A stretch of DNA of 64,000 nucleotides from Streptacidiphilus pinicola (GCF_003258295.1 NZ_QKYN01000029.1:22136-86135); one strand, 5' to 3'; counted from the first letter of the stretch, positions 26,701 through 35,003 are shown. The notes: generated by a model from the letters alone, not told the origin. Numbers and translations are program-made.

Positions 26701-26758
26701 GGGACAAGCAGGAGGGCCCCCGTCCGCGGTGCGGACGGGGGCCCTCCTGCTTGTCCCC
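26700..26758. terminator. 28-bp perfect terminator hairpin shared by the synthetase and the 6C RNA
   Basis: Perfect 28-base arms (26700-26727 and 26731-26758) enclose a three-base loop. The left arm begins with the last G of the synthetase TAG stop. On the minus strand the same hairpin is the 3' end of the 6C RNA. Confidence 0.9.
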
Positions 26759-26880
26759 GAGATGTCCCTGAGAACGAAGCGAGGCCCTGCCGAACGGGGG
26801 GGAGGTTCGGCAGGGCCTCTGAACCTGCTCCGGCCGTCGGGGGGAGTCGGCCGGAGCAGGGGCTCTGTGATGACAGTGGC
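26700..26880 (-). ncRNA. 6C small RNA (scr5239-like)
   Basis: On the minus strand two stable hairpins each carry at least six C residues in the loop. One has 12-base arms CCTGCTCCGGCC with loop GACTCCCCCCGA (about 26824-26860). The other has 15-base arms GAGGCCCTGCCGAAC with loop CTCCCCCCC (about 26781-26819). They are followed by the terminator hairpin at 26700-26758, which is the definition of the actinobacterial 6C RNA family. In S. coelicolor the corresponding RNA (scr5239, about 160 nt, near the DasR cluster) represses the agarase dagA and metE messages. The 5' end is not certain and is placed near 26880. Confidence 0.85.
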
Positions 26881-26944
26881 GCTCCGTGCACGGCACGGGC
26901 GACTGCCCTCGGCTCCGACGGTATCAAATCCTCGGGGCCGTTGA

Positions 26945-26966
26945 GCAATGCACAGGTGTGCATTGC
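26945..26966. promoter_or_regulatory. 22-bp palindrome between wblE and the 6C RNA
   Basis: GCAATGCACA / GG / TGTGCATTGC has perfect 10-base arms. It lies about 90 bases downstream of the wblE stop and just upstream of the region where the 6C RNA promoter must be. It may be an operator for the RNA or the wblE terminator; no T-run follows it on either strand. Confidence 0.5.
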
Positions 26967-27053
26967 TTTGGAAAGTGCTCACCCTGCGCTCACGGCGGGC
27001 ACTTGATCAAGGGCTGATCAGAAGGTGGAACGGTGGTGCGGTGACTCTTCGTG

Positions 27054-27305
27054 TCAGGCGGTGCGGGCACGGTTGCGGGCGGCGCGGCGCTTCATCGCAC
27101 GACGCTCGTCCTCGCTCATGCCGCCCCAGACACCGGCGTCCTGGCCCGTCTCCAGCGCCCACTGGAGGCAGCTCTCCATGACCGGGCAGCGACGGCAGAC
27201 GGCCTTCGCCTCCTCGATCTGGAGCAGCGCGGGCCCGGTGTTGCCGATGGGGAAGAAAAGCTCGGGGTCCTCTTCCCGGCAGACAGCGCGGTGGCGCCAG
27301 TCCAT
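27054..27305 (-). CDS. wblE: WhiB-family iron-sulfur regulator WblE
   Basis: 83 residues. It has the four-Cys pattern of WhiB proteins (VCREED, AVCRRCP, SCLQW), the GVWGG turn and a basic C-terminus (RRAMKRRAARNRAR). Near-identical to streptomycete WblE (WhiB1 type), including FPIGNTGPALLQIEEAK. The cysteines bind a 4Fe-4S cluster sensitive to O2/NO, and the protein partners the principal sigma factor. AGAGGAG lies ten bases before the ATG at 27305. It is followed downstream by the 6C RNA and preceded by a 335-bp gap. Confidence 0.96.
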   Translation of the reverse strand: MDWRHRAVCREEDPELFFPIGNTGPALLQIEEAKAVCRRCPVMESCLQWALETGQDAGVWGGMSEDERRAMKRRAARNRARTA

Positions 27306-27365
27306 CTTGTCCAACTCCTCTAAACGGCGGGGGTGTCCCACCAGCGTCAATGGCAGCTTGTGAAT

Positions 27366-27379
27366 GTGAACGCTTTCAC
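27366..27379. promoter_or_regulatory. Near-palindrome in the wblE upstream region
   Basis: GTGAACGCTTTCAC has GTGAA/TTCAC arms around a CGCT centre and lies 61 bases before the wblE ATG, in its probable promoter. The form resembles LacI-family operators. The rest of the 27306-27640 gap shows nothing I can assign. Confidence 0.35.
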
Positions 27380-27640
27380 GAACCCGATGGCAGGCACAGG
27401 GCCGACACGTGAGTCGGCGCACGGATGCTCGCGGCGTTGCGGGGTGGATTCGGGCGACTCAGGCGGTCTCCGTTACGGACCGTCCCGATCGCCATGTAAA
27501 GGTTCGCAAACCTCGACCCGGGATACAACCCCCTTCGGGTAGGAAATTTTGAATCGTCGGTGTCGCTTGGGTCACACCCTGTACTTCGATGGAGTGAAGC
27601 GGTGCGTGCGTTCGAGAACAAGGCCAAACGGCCCTCGCGT

Positions 27641-28597
27641 TCACACAATCACACGCAGTGCCCGAGATACGCCTGTGAAGCTGATGGTGTTCCGCTCTCC
27701 AAGGTGGTCCCCATCGACCTGGAACGGCAGCGGTTCCTGCGAATGCAAGGTGAATTCGGCGAGATCGTGGTAAGCGACCACGTGTTTGCCGTGCGGGCCC
27801 GCGCCGGTCGAGTCGAGCAGCTGCGGGATCGTGCGCAGGGTCTGAACGAGTGACATCCGGGTCATGCCGAAGAGGTCCAGGCTCGTGTCGAAACCGGCCT
27901 CCGGGGAGGCGTACACCGGCCGGTTCCCCAGATACGTCCACGGCGAGGTGTTGGAGACTATCGACACCGCCAGGCCCGGAACCGGGTCCATCCCGTCGCT
28001 ACTGAACGTGATCGGCCCGTTGCGCCGGTTGCGGCCCTCCTCGAAGAACTGCCGCCAGGCCTGGCCGACATAGAGGGCGTGCGTCGAGCGCCGCCCGTCC
28101 CGCCGCGCCTGCTCGACCCGGCCCACCACGCCGGCGTCGAAGCCGAAGCCGGCGGTGAAGGTGAACCACCGGTCGGGGAGCCCCTGTCCGCCGGAGCGGC
28201 CCAGCGAGATGGAGCGCTGCCGCGGACTCTCCGGCCGGCTCAGCGCGTCCAGCAGCACGCCGGTGGCCTCGACCGGATCGTTCGGCAGACCGAGCGCGCG
28301 GGCGAAGACGTTGGTGCTGCCGCCCGGCACCACCGCGAGCGCGGGCAGGTGTTCGCCGGGGCCGTCGTGAAGCAGGCCGTTGACGACCTCGTTCACCGTG
28401 CCGTCGCCGCCGAGCGCGACCACGACGTCGTGCGTCTGCTCCCGCGCGGCCTCCCGCGCGAGGTCCCGCGCGTGGCCCCGGTACCCGGTGGCGACGACGT
28501 CCAACTTCAGGTCGTTGGCGAGCGCGTGCGCGAGGACGTCTCTGGTCCGTCCACTGGTGGTGGTCGCTTTGGGATTGACGACCAGGAGCGCACGCAT
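27641..28597 (-). CDS. Diacylglycerol kinase-type lipid kinase
   Basis: 318 residues from ATG 28597. The DAGK/YegS catalytic fold is shown by LLVVNPKATTTSG at the N-terminus, VVALGGDGTVNEVVNGL (nucleotide-binding GGDGT) and VVPGGSTNVFARALGL. The C-terminal half has the second beta domain ending LPFQVDGDHLGERN. It phosphorylates diacylglycerol or a related lipid and is membrane-associated without transmembrane helices. It sits next to wblE in streptomycetes as I recall. The gene upstream is divergent. Confidence 0.92.
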   Translation of the reverse strand: MRALLVVNPKATTTSGRTRDVLAHALANDLKLDVVATGYRGHARDLAREAAREQTHDVVVALGGDGTVNEVVNGLLHDGPGEHLPALAVVPGGSTNVFARALGLPNDPVEATGVLLDALSRPESPRQRSISLGRSGGQGLPDRWFTFTAGFGFDAGVVGRVEQARRDGRRSTHALYVGQAWRQFFEEGRNRRNGPITFSSDGMDPVPGLAVSIVSNTSPWTYLGNRPVYASPEAGFDTSLDLFGMTRMSLVQTLRTIPQLLDSTGAGPHGKHVVAYHDLAEFTLHSQEPLPFQVDGDHLGERNTISFTGVSRALRVIV

Positions 28598-28705
28598 GGT
28601 GGTAAGCGTACCTACGGGCGCCCGCCCCGAACCTCCTCGGGGCGGGTCGCGTGGTGGCCCGCGCCCCCGGGCCGTGGGCCGCAGGGCACGAGCTAGCCTG
28701 GAGGC

Positions 28706-29131
28706 GTGACTGCCGATGCCGCTCTGCCCGCCGCCACCGCGCCCCTGCGTCCGAGGACGCTGACCGCCGGGGCCTGGTTCTCCATCGCCCAGGGCGTCGT
28801 GATCGCCGCCTACGGCGTGTACGTGATGGTGGCCCCGCTCACCAGCACCACCAAGACCGGCATCGGGATGACCGAGTTCGCCGGCGGGCTGCTGCTGCTC
28901 ATGGGCCTGCTCCCGCTCGCTGCGGGACGCGCGCTGCTGCAGCTGAAGAAGTGGGGACGCAGCCCGGCCGTCATGGTCGACACGTTGTGCCTGGCGGTCG
29001 CCTACTTCACGTTCCAGAACGGCGGCGCCTTCATCGCGCTCGGCGTCGCCGTGGGGCTGGCCGGGATCGCCGGGATCGTCCTGCTGCTGCACCCGAGGAC
29101 CACCGCAGCGCTGTGGCCCTCGGGTCAGTGA
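28706..29131 (+). CDS. Small four-helix membrane protein
   Basis: 141 residues from GTG 28706 (GGAG just upstream). Four hydrophobic stretches: AGAWFSIAQGVVIAAYGVYVM, GGLLLLMGLLPLAAGRALL, MVDTLCLAVAYFTF and FIALGVAVGLAGIAGIVLLL. No recognised domain. Divergent from the lipid kinase and convergent with sigH. A ten-pair hairpin (28621-28630 with 28637-28646) lies upstream, between the divergent starts. Confidence 0.75.
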   Translation: MTADAALPAATAPLRPRTLTAGAWFSIAQGVVIAAYGVYVMVAPLTSTTKTGIGMTEFAGGLLLLMGLLPLAAGRALLQLKKWGRSPAVMVDTLCLAVAYFTFQNGGAFIALGVAVGLAGIAGIVLLLHPRTTAALWPSGQ

Positions 29132-29156
29132 CCGGCCTCGGTGACCGGCCGGGGAC

Positions 29157-30230
29157 TCACTCCTCGATGAGGAGCTTCTCCCGCAGCTGAGCCAGCGTCC
29201 GGGCGAGCAGCCGGGAGACGTGCATCTGCGAGATGCCGACCTCGGCCGCGATCTGGGACTGCGTCATGTTCCGGAAGAAGCGCAGCACCAGGATCCGCTG
29301 CTCGCGCTGCGGCAGCTGGGCCAGCAGCGGCTTGAGCGACTCGCGGTACTCGACGCCCTCCAGGGCGTCGTCCTCCGCGCCGAGGGTGTCGGCGACGGCG
29401 GGGGACTCGTCGTCGGTGTCCGGGACGTCGAGCGAGAGCGTGCTGTAGGCGTTGGCGGACTCCAGACCTTCGAGCACCTCCTCCTCGGAGATGCCCAGGT
29501 GCTCCGCCAGCTCGTGCACGGTCGGCGAGCGGCCGTGGCGCTGGGAGAGCTCGCTGGTGGCCGTCGTCAGCGACAGGCGCAGCTCCTGCAGGCGGCGCGG
29601 CACGCGGACCGCCCAGCCCTTGTCGCGGAAGTGGCGCTTGATCTCGCCGACGATGGTCGGGGTCGCGTAGGTGGAGAACTCGACACCACGCTCCGGGTCG
29701 AACCGGTCCACCGACTTGATCAGGCCGATGGTGGCGACCTGGGTCAGGTCGTCCAGTGGTTCGCCGCGGTTGCGGAACCGGCGGGCCAGGTGCTCGACCA
29801 GCGGGATGTGCATGCGCACCAGCTGGTTGCGCAGTTCCACCCGCTCCGGGGAGCCCTCGGACAGCTGTGCGAGCCGCACGAAGAGCGCGCGGGCGGCCTC
29901 GCGGTCGGGCGCGCTGTGGCGCTGCGGCGCGACCGTGCGCGCACCGCCGGGACCCCACGGCTCGGCCGGCTTCTCGGGCTCGCCCTCGGCGTCGGCCCCG
30001 CCCACGGCGTCGGCCTCGTGCAGCTCCGGCGCGTCGTCGGTGTCGAGCTCGAAGCCGGCCGGCCCGTCGCCGGCGGGCCGTGCCTGCTCGGCCTCGGGGG
30101 CCGGGCGGGCGTCGGCGCGCTCGGGGTCGTCCGCGAACACCCTTGCCTCCGTCTGCTTCTGGTTGCCGGCATCGGCCTGTGCGGGCACGTGGGCCCGGCT
30201 CGCGCCGGGCCGGTGGTTGAGGTCTCTCAC
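29157..30230 (-). CDS. sigH: SigB/F/H-family RNA polymerase sigma factor SigH
   Basis: 357 residues from GTG 30230. A charged, disordered N-terminal extension of about 105 residues precedes region 2 (DDLTQVATIGLIKSVDRFD, EFSTYATPTIVGEIKRHFRD), region 3 (RRLQELRLSLTTA) and region 4 (LPQREQRILVLRFF, SQMHVSRLLARTL). This is the stress/development sigma group. S. coelicolor SigH is made in several lengths by alternative starts and processing, so the long extension is expected. The gene follows its anti-sigma factor by 28 bp. Confidence 0.92.
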   Translation of the reverse strand: MRDLNHRPGASRAHVPAQADAGNQKQTEARVFADDPERADARPAPEAEQARPAGDGPAGFELDTDDAPELHEADAVGGADAEGEPEKPAEPWGPGGARTVAPQRHSAPDREAARALFVRLAQLSEGSPERVELRNQLVRMHIPLVEHLARRFRNRGEPLDDLTQVATIGLIKSVDRFDPERGVEFSTYATPTIVGEIKRHFRDKGWAVRVPRRLQELRLSLTTATSELSQRHGRSPTVHELAEHLGISEEEVLEGLESANAYSTLSLDVPDTDDESPAVADTLGAEDDALEGVEYRESLKPLLAQLPQREQRILVLRFFRNMTQSQIAAEVGISQMHVSRLLARTLAQLREKLLIEE

Positions 30231-30258
30231 GACGATCCCCCGCTCCCGTATCCTCGCG

Positions 30259-30672
30259 TCACGGCTGGCCGGGGCCGGCCCCGCGCTTCTTGTGCAGGCT
30301 GATGGTCACCGTCTTGTCCGGCTCGACGGTCGACTCGACCTCGCCGGCCAGCGCTGAGAGCACCGTCCAGGCGAAGGTGTCACGCTCGGGCGCCCGCCCG
30401 TCCGTGGTCGGGGCCGAGACGGTCACCTTGAGCGAGTCGCCGACCAGCATGAACATGCAGCTGAGCACGGAGCCGGGCACGGCCTGCTGGAGCAGGATCG
30501 CGCAGGCCTCGTCCACTGCGATGCGCAGGTCCTCGATTTCGTCAAGTGTGAAGTCGAGCCGCGCCGCGAGTCCGGCCGTCGCGGTTCGCAGAACCGAGAG
30601 GTAGGCGCCCGCCGCGGGAAGTCGGACCTCGACGAAGTCCTGCGCGTCGGGCTCGCCGTCGATCTGGGACAC
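30259..30672 (-). CDS. ushX: Anti-sigma factor for SigH (UshX/PrsH, RsbW-like)
   Basis: 137 residues from GTG 30672, preceded by GGAGGTGAGG; the frame stays open to 30813 but that region has no comparable ribosome site. It is an RsbW/SpoIIAB-like GHKL fold: FVEVRLPAAGAYLSVLRTATAGLAARL, then the N-box helix EIEDLRIAVDEACAILL. The usual glycine-rich ATP-lid boxes are hard to see in the C-terminal third (DTFAWTVLSALAGEVESTV), as I recall for UshX itself. It should bind and silence SigH. Co-transcribed with sigH. Confidence 0.88.
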   Translation of the reverse strand: MSQIDGEPDAQDFVEVRLPAAGAYLSVLRTATAGLAARLDFTLDEIEDLRIAVDEACAILLQQAVPGSVLSCMFMLVGDSLKVTVSAPTTDGRAPERDTFAWTVLSALAGEVESTVEPDKTVTISLHKKRGAGPGQP

Positions 30673-30906
30673 CCTCACCTCCGAGCTGTTCCGTGCCGTG
30701 CTGTGCGTGTGTGGCTGAATGCCGCCGTGACCGGTGACGCTACCGCGATCGCGAGCGCCATGTCGCCCATCCGGCGACCCCGGGCCTTCCGGTGACTCAT
30801 AGTAGGTCCCCATATACGCACCGTGGCAATGGTGGTGGCGAAATCAGGAGAAAACACTTGCCCGCCGGACCAGGTCCGCCCGGCTGCGGGTGCTCCCCCT
30901 GACATC

Positions 30907-31377
30907 TCAACGCCCCAGCGCCGCCAGAGAATCCCCGCTGAGCCGGTGGACCGTCCACTCGTCCATGGCCACCGCGCCCAGCGAGCGGTAGAAGGCGAGC
31001 GACGGCTCGTTCCAGTCCAGCACCGACCACTCCAGGCGGCCGTAGCCGCGCTCGACGCAGATCCGCGCGAGCTCCGTCAGCAGCGCCTTGCCGTGGCCGC
31101 CGCCGCGGGAGTCCGGGCGGACGTAGAGGTCCTCCAGGTAGATGCCGTGCGTGCCGGTCCAGGTGGAGAAGTTGCGGAACCAGAGCGCGAAGCCGACCGT
31201 GCGGCCCGACTCGTCCTCGGCGACGTGCGCGAACGCCGCCGGGTGGGCGCCGAACAGGGCGTCGTGCAGCTGCTGCTCGGTGGCCCTGGCCTCGGCGAGC
31301 GCCTTCTCGTACTCGGCGAGCTCGCGCACCATCGCGTGGATCTCGGGGATGTCGGCGGGAACAGCGGTTCGGATCAT
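30907..31377 (-). CDS. GNAT N-acetyltransferase, diamine acetyltransferase-like
   Basis: 156 residues. Resembles the spermidine/diamine acetyltransferase branch: MIRTAVPADIPEIHAMVRELAEYEKAL at the N-terminus, YLEDLYVRPDSRGGGHGKALL (motif A with the Gly-rich CoA loop) and SVLDWNEPSLAFYRSLGA (motif B with the catalytic Tyr region). Cytoplasmic. It stands 30 bp upstream of nothing obvious on its strand and probably forms a short operon with the UBP zinc-finger gene whose stop lies 30 bp before its start. Confidence 0.88.
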   Translation of the reverse strand: MIRTAVPADIPEIHAMVRELAEYEKALAEARATEQQLHDALFGAHPAAFAHVAEDESGRTVGFALWFRNFSTWTGTHGIYLEDLYVRPDSRGGGHGKALLTELARICVERGYGRLEWSVLDWNEPSLAFYRSLGAVAMDEWTVHRLSGDSLAALGR

Positions 31378-31407
31378 GTCGGAAAGCCTAGGCGACCGCG
31401 CCGACGT

Positions 31408-31677
31408 TCAGACGAGCCGCTGGTCCTCGTAGCACCAGCGCCAGCTCTCGCCCGGTTCGTGGCTGCGCATGACGGCATGGCCGGTCTGCCGGTGGTGCTC
31501 GGTGGCCCAGCGCCCGGGGGTGGAGTCGCAGCAGCCGACGTGTCCGCAGTGCAGGCAGAGCCGCAGCGCGACGGGGCGCTGGCCCAGCTCCGCGCAGTGC
31601 CGGCACCCGTCCGTCACCGGCGCGGGCTCGGGGTCGGGCAGCTCGGCGAGGTGCGGGCAGGGGCGGGAAGGGGACAT
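31408..31677 (-). CDS. UBP-type zinc-finger protein
   Basis: 89 residues forming a single UBP (ZnF-UBP) domain: GCRHC, LCLHCGHVGCCDS, and His residues in EHHRQTGHAVMRSHEPGESW complete the metal-binding set seen in USP/HDAC6-type fingers. The trailing WCYEDQRLV resembles the pocket that binds the C-terminal Gly-Gly of ubiquitin in eukaryotes. Bacterial stand-alone copies are common in actinobacteria and have no assigned partner. Divergent from the antiporter gene. Confidence 0.88.
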   Translation of the reverse strand: MSPSRPCPHLAELPDPEPAPVTDGCRHCAELGQRPVALRLCLHCGHVGCCDSTPGRWATEHHRQTGHAVMRSHEPGESWRWCYEDQRLV

Positions 31678-31726
31678 GGCCTCCAGGGTACGGGGCGTGC
31701 CCCGTCACGTGTGGTTCTGTGACCCC

Positions 31727-33334
31727 ATGGCCATGAGCAGTCCCAGCGCCCTCTTCGTCTTGGTCGCGGGCTCCACCGCCGTCGCGGGGATCGCCCGCCG
31801 GTACCGGTTGTCCGCGCCGCTGCTCCTCGTGGTGGCCGGCCTGCTCGCCTCCGAGCTGCCCGGCGTGCCGGACTACTCGCTCGACCCGGCGGTCGTGCTG
31901 CCGCTGGTACTGCCGCCGCTGCTGTACACCTCGGCCCAGGAGGCCTCCTACACCAGCATCCGGGCCAACCTGCGCCCGGTGGTGCTGCTCTCCGTCGGCT
32001 ACGTGCTGTTCAGCACCGTCGCGATGGGTCTGATCGCCCATGCGCTGATCCCCGGGATGCCGCTCGCCGTCGCGTTCGTGCTCGGTGCGGTCGTCGCCCC
32101 GCCCGACGCGGTGGCGGCCACCGCGATCGCGCGCCGGGTCGGGCTGCCCGCCCAACTGGTCTCCATCCTGCAGGGCGAGAGCCTGGTCAACGACGCGACC
32201 GCGATCACCGCCTACCGGGTCGCGATCGCGGCGGCGGTGGGGGAGGGCTTCTCCTTCGGCAGCGCGGTCGGCGAGTTCCTGCTGGCCGCGCTGGGCGGGA
32301 CCGCGGTCGGGCTGGTGCTGATGTGGCCGCTGCAGTGGCTGCGGGTGCGGCTCGGCGACCCACTGCTCAGCAACACCTTCTCGCTCCTCGTCCCGTTCGC
32401 CGCGTACGCGGCGGCGGAGGCCTTCCATGCCTCGGGCGTGATCGCGGTCGTGGTCGTCGGCCTCTACCTGGGCCACTACGCGAACTGCGTCGACTTCGCG
32501 CTGCGGCTGCAGGAGGAGGCGGTCTGGCGGATGGTCTCGTTCGTCCTGGAGTCCGCGGTCTTCGCCCTGATCGGTCTGCAACTGCCGGTCGTGGTCCGGC
32601 AGTTGAACGGCTACTCGGTGGGCCGGCTGACGCTGTGGTCGGTGGTACTGCTGCTCGCGCTGATCGGGCTCCGCTTCGTCTGGTGCTGGCCGGCGACGTA
32701 TCTGCCCAGCATGCTCAGCCGCCGTATCCGGGAACGCGAGGGGCGTCCTCCGTGGACGCGCCCCCTCGTCGTCGCCTGGGCCGGCATGCGCGGCGTCGTC
32801 TCACTGGCCGTGGCCTTCTCGATCCCCGAGACCACGCACGACGGAGCGCCGTTCCCGGAGCGGGACCTGCTGCTGTTCCTGGTCTTCGCGTTGGTCATCG
32901 GCACGCTGCTGGTACAGGGCCTGACGCTGCCTTCGCTGGTGCGCCGGCTGCCGATCCCGGAGCGGGACCGGGCCGCGGAGACGCTGCGCGAGGCCCAGGC
33001 CCAGTACGAGGCCTCAACGGCGGCCGAGGCACGGCTGGACGAGCTGCTGCGGGATCCGCGCAACCGGGTCCCCGAGGTCCTGGAGTCCCGGCTGCGTCGC
33101 CTGCTGGACCGGCGGCGCAACGCCGTGTGGGAACGCATGGGCGCGCCGGTCCACGAGGAGACGGGGGAGTCGGTGGACTCCGCCTACCGGCGCCTGGCCC
33201 GCGAGGCCCTGGACGCGGAGCGCCGGGCGCTGGTCGCCCAGCGCGACACCGGCCGGGTCGACGACGAGCTGCTGCGCAGGCTGGTGCGGCGACTGGACTT
33301 CGAGGAGGCGCTGATGGAGCACACCGAGGAGTGA
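31727..33334 (+). CDS. CPA1-family Na+/H+ antiporter
   Basis: 535 residues from ATG 31727 (31733 is an alternative; neither has a clear ribosome site). About 12 hydrophobic helices make the NhaP/NHE fold. AVVAPPDAVAATAIARRVG is the conserved PPD-like helix, and QGESLVNDATAI holds the ND transport motif. WAGMRGVVSLAVAFSIP is the other signature. A 120-residue, highly charged cytoplasmic tail (from about residue 415) rich in Arg/Glu helices probably regulates activity. Divergent from the zinc-finger gene by 49 bp. Confidence 0.92.
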   Translation: MAMSSPSALFVLVAGSTAVAGIARRYRLSAPLLLVVAGLLASELPGVPDYSLDPAVVLPLVLPPLLYTSAQEASYTSIRANLRPVVLLSVGYVLFSTVAMGLIAHALIPGMPLAVAFVLGAVVAPPDAVAATAIARRVGLPAQLVSILQGESLVNDATAITAYRVAIAAAVGEGFSFGSAVGEFLLAALGGTAVGLVLMWPLQWLRVRLGDPLLSNTFSLLVPFAAYAAAEAFHASGVIAVVVVGLYLGHYANCVDFALRLQEEAVWRMVSFVLESAVFALIGLQLPVVVRQLNGYSVGRLTLWSVVLLLALIGLRFVWCWPATYLPSMLSRRIREREGRPPWTRPLVVAWAGMRGVVSLAVAFSIPETTHDGAPFPERDLLLFLVFALVIGTLLVQGLTLPSLVRRLPIPERDRAAETLREAQAQYEASTAAEARLDELLRDPRNRVPEVLESRLRRLLDRRRNAVWERMGAPVHEETGESVDSAYRRLAREALDAERRALVAQRDTGRVDDELLRRLVRRLDFEEALMEHTEE

Positions 33335-33446
33335 CCTCGGGGACAGTGCCCGGTGCGTGCGCGGTCAGGGCGCGGTCAGCGGTGGGGGTGAGTCTCGTTC
33401 CTGTGAGCGCGGCGGACCCCGCGGCGCCCGGGACGAGGAGCCTGCC

Positions 33447-34670
33447 ATGAACGCCACGAAGAAGATCCTGATTTCCGGTGCCAGCATCGCCGGACCCGCG
33501 CTCGCGCTGTGGCTGGGGCGGTGCGGTCACGACGTCACGGTGGTGGAGCGGGCCGCGGCGTTCCGGGAGGGCGGGGGTGCGGTCGACTACCGGGGCCGGG
33601 TGCACCGCACGGTGCTGGAACGGATGGGCGTGCTGGAGACGCTGCGCGGGCTGGACACCGGGATGGGCGAGCAGGCCCTGCTCGACGAGAGCGGCCGCGA
33701 ACTCCTGCGGCTCCCGGCCTCGTTCATGAGCGGCGAGCTGGAGGTGACCCGCGGCGACCTGGCCCGGACCCTGTACGAGGCGAGCCTGCCGGTCGCCCGC
33801 TACGTCTTCGGCGACTCGGTCCGGACGCTGACCGAGCACGCCGACGGTGTCGTCGTCGAGTTCGAGCACGGCCCGACCCAGGAGTTCGACCTGGTCGTCG
33901 GCGCGGACGGGATCCACTCCACGACCCGGAGGCTGGCCTTCGGGCCGGAGGAGCGGTTCCGCCGGGACACCGGCTGGTGCGTGGCGACGTTCTCCACCAC
34001 CGCGCCGGCCCACCTGGGGCTGCGCAACAGCGGGGTGATGTGGAACGACCCGGGCCGGATGGTCGGGCTGTCCAACCTGCTGGGCGAGGACGGCGCGATG
34101 CTGGTCTTCCACGCGCCGGGCCTGGAGTTCGACCACCGCGACACGGCCCGTCAGCGGGCGATCGTCCGCGAGCACTACGCGGACGCCGGCTGGGAGGTGC
34201 CCTCGGTGCTGCCCTCGGCGGCGACCGCGTCGGACTTCTACTTCGACTCGATCAGCCAGATCGTCATGGACCGCTGGTCCCGTGGCCGGGTGGTGCTGCT
34301 GGGCGACGCGGCCTGGGCGCCCGCGCCGGGCGGGATGGGCAACGGGCTGGCGGTCGTCGGCGCCTACGTTCTGGCGGGGGAGCTGGCGACGGCCCCGGAC
34401 CACGCGACCGCGTTCGCCCGCTACGAGGAGCGGATGCGCCCTTATGTGGCGAAGTGCCAGAAGCAGGGCGCGGGCGCGGGACGTTTCCTGGCGCCGGTCA
34501 CCGGGAAGCAGGTGAAGCAGCGGAATCGGGCCTACCGTATGCTCTGCCACCGAACGATGCGTGCGCTGTTTGAGCGGATGACGGTGAAGGCCGCCGAGGC
34601 GATCGAGCTGCCCGCGTACGGGCTTCCCACGCTGAACCGTCCGACAGTTGGGGTTTTCCCACAGTCGTGA
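33447..34670 (+). CDS. FAD-dependent monooxygenase (PHBH fold)
   Basis: 407 residues. It has the N-terminal dinucleotide fold ILISGASIAGPALALWLGRCG, the central DG motif LVVGADGIHSTTR and the second FAD motif GRVVLLGDAAWAPAPGGMGNG. No signal peptide. Similar enzymes hydroxylate aromatic compounds, polyketides or rifamycin-like drugs; the substrate is unknown. GAGGAG sits seven bases before the ATG. Monocistronic, 112 bp after the antiporter. Confidence 0.9.
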   Translation: MNATKKILISGASIAGPALALWLGRCGHDVTVVERAAAFREGGGAVDYRGRVHRTVLERMGVLETLRGLDTGMGEQALLDESGRELLRLPASFMSGELEVTRGDLARTLYEASLPVARYVFGDSVRTLTEHADGVVVEFEHGPTQEFDLVVGADGIHSTTRRLAFGPEERFRRDTGWCVATFSTTAPAHLGLRNSGVMWNDPGRMVGLSNLLGEDGAMLVFHAPGLEFDHRDTARQRAIVREHYADAGWEVPSVLPSAATASDFYFDSISQIVMDRWSRGRVVLLGDAAWAPAPGGMGNGLAVVGAYVLAGELATAPDHATAFARYEERMRPYVAKCQKQGAGAGRFLAPVTGKQVKQRNRAYRMLCHRTMRALFERMTVKAAEAIELPAYGLPTLNRPTVGVFPQS

Positions 34671-34683
34671 ACGAATCCTCAAT

Positions 34684-34697
34684 CCCCCAGCTGGGGG
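34684..34697 (+). terminator. Short palindromic hairpin after the monooxygenase gene
   Basis: CCCCCAGCTGGGGG is a perfect 14-base palindrome 14 bases past the stop codon. Its usable stem is short, so termination is probable but weak. The rest of the 34671-35003 gap is leader sequence for the next gene with no feature I can assign. Confidence 0.5.
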
Positions 34698-35003
34698 AAG
34701 CACAAACCACCGAACGGCGGGCTACGCGCGTCATAGCGCGCTGAGCTCGCCGTTTGTTCATCTTCCGGCCCTGTGGGCGTCGGGATCCTGTGAATTGCCT
34801 ATTGACCGGGATTCTTCAATCCTGGTTTGCTTTCGCCCCAGGTCGATCGGCAACCACCACAAGTGGTGACAGCATGCCAATTCTCTTGTGTGCGCTTTGA
34901 GTTGGAGCGGAATGCCCCGATTCGACCTGCGAGTTCTCCCAGGGCATGCGGACGCGTCCCCAGTCAACACCTGCGTCCGCGACGAGAGAGGATCACTCCC
35001 CAC

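Noticed and set aside
22687..26982. A 1431-codon frame antisense to the peptide synthetase
   Set aside because: Translation is Arg/Gly/His/Gln-rich without domains and covers a clear synthetase gene. It also crosses the 6C RNA and its terminator.
27560..27853. Possible small plus-strand gene between wblE and the lipid kinase
   Set aside because: It runs into the lipid-kinase coding region on the opposite strand, and its translation has no conserved features or clear ribosome site.
28621..28646. Ten-pair GC hairpin between the divergent lipid-kinase and membrane-protein genes as a terminator
   Set aside because: Neither flanking gene ends here. It may be a leader structure or chance palindrome in GC-rich DNA, so it is only mentioned with the neighbouring gene.
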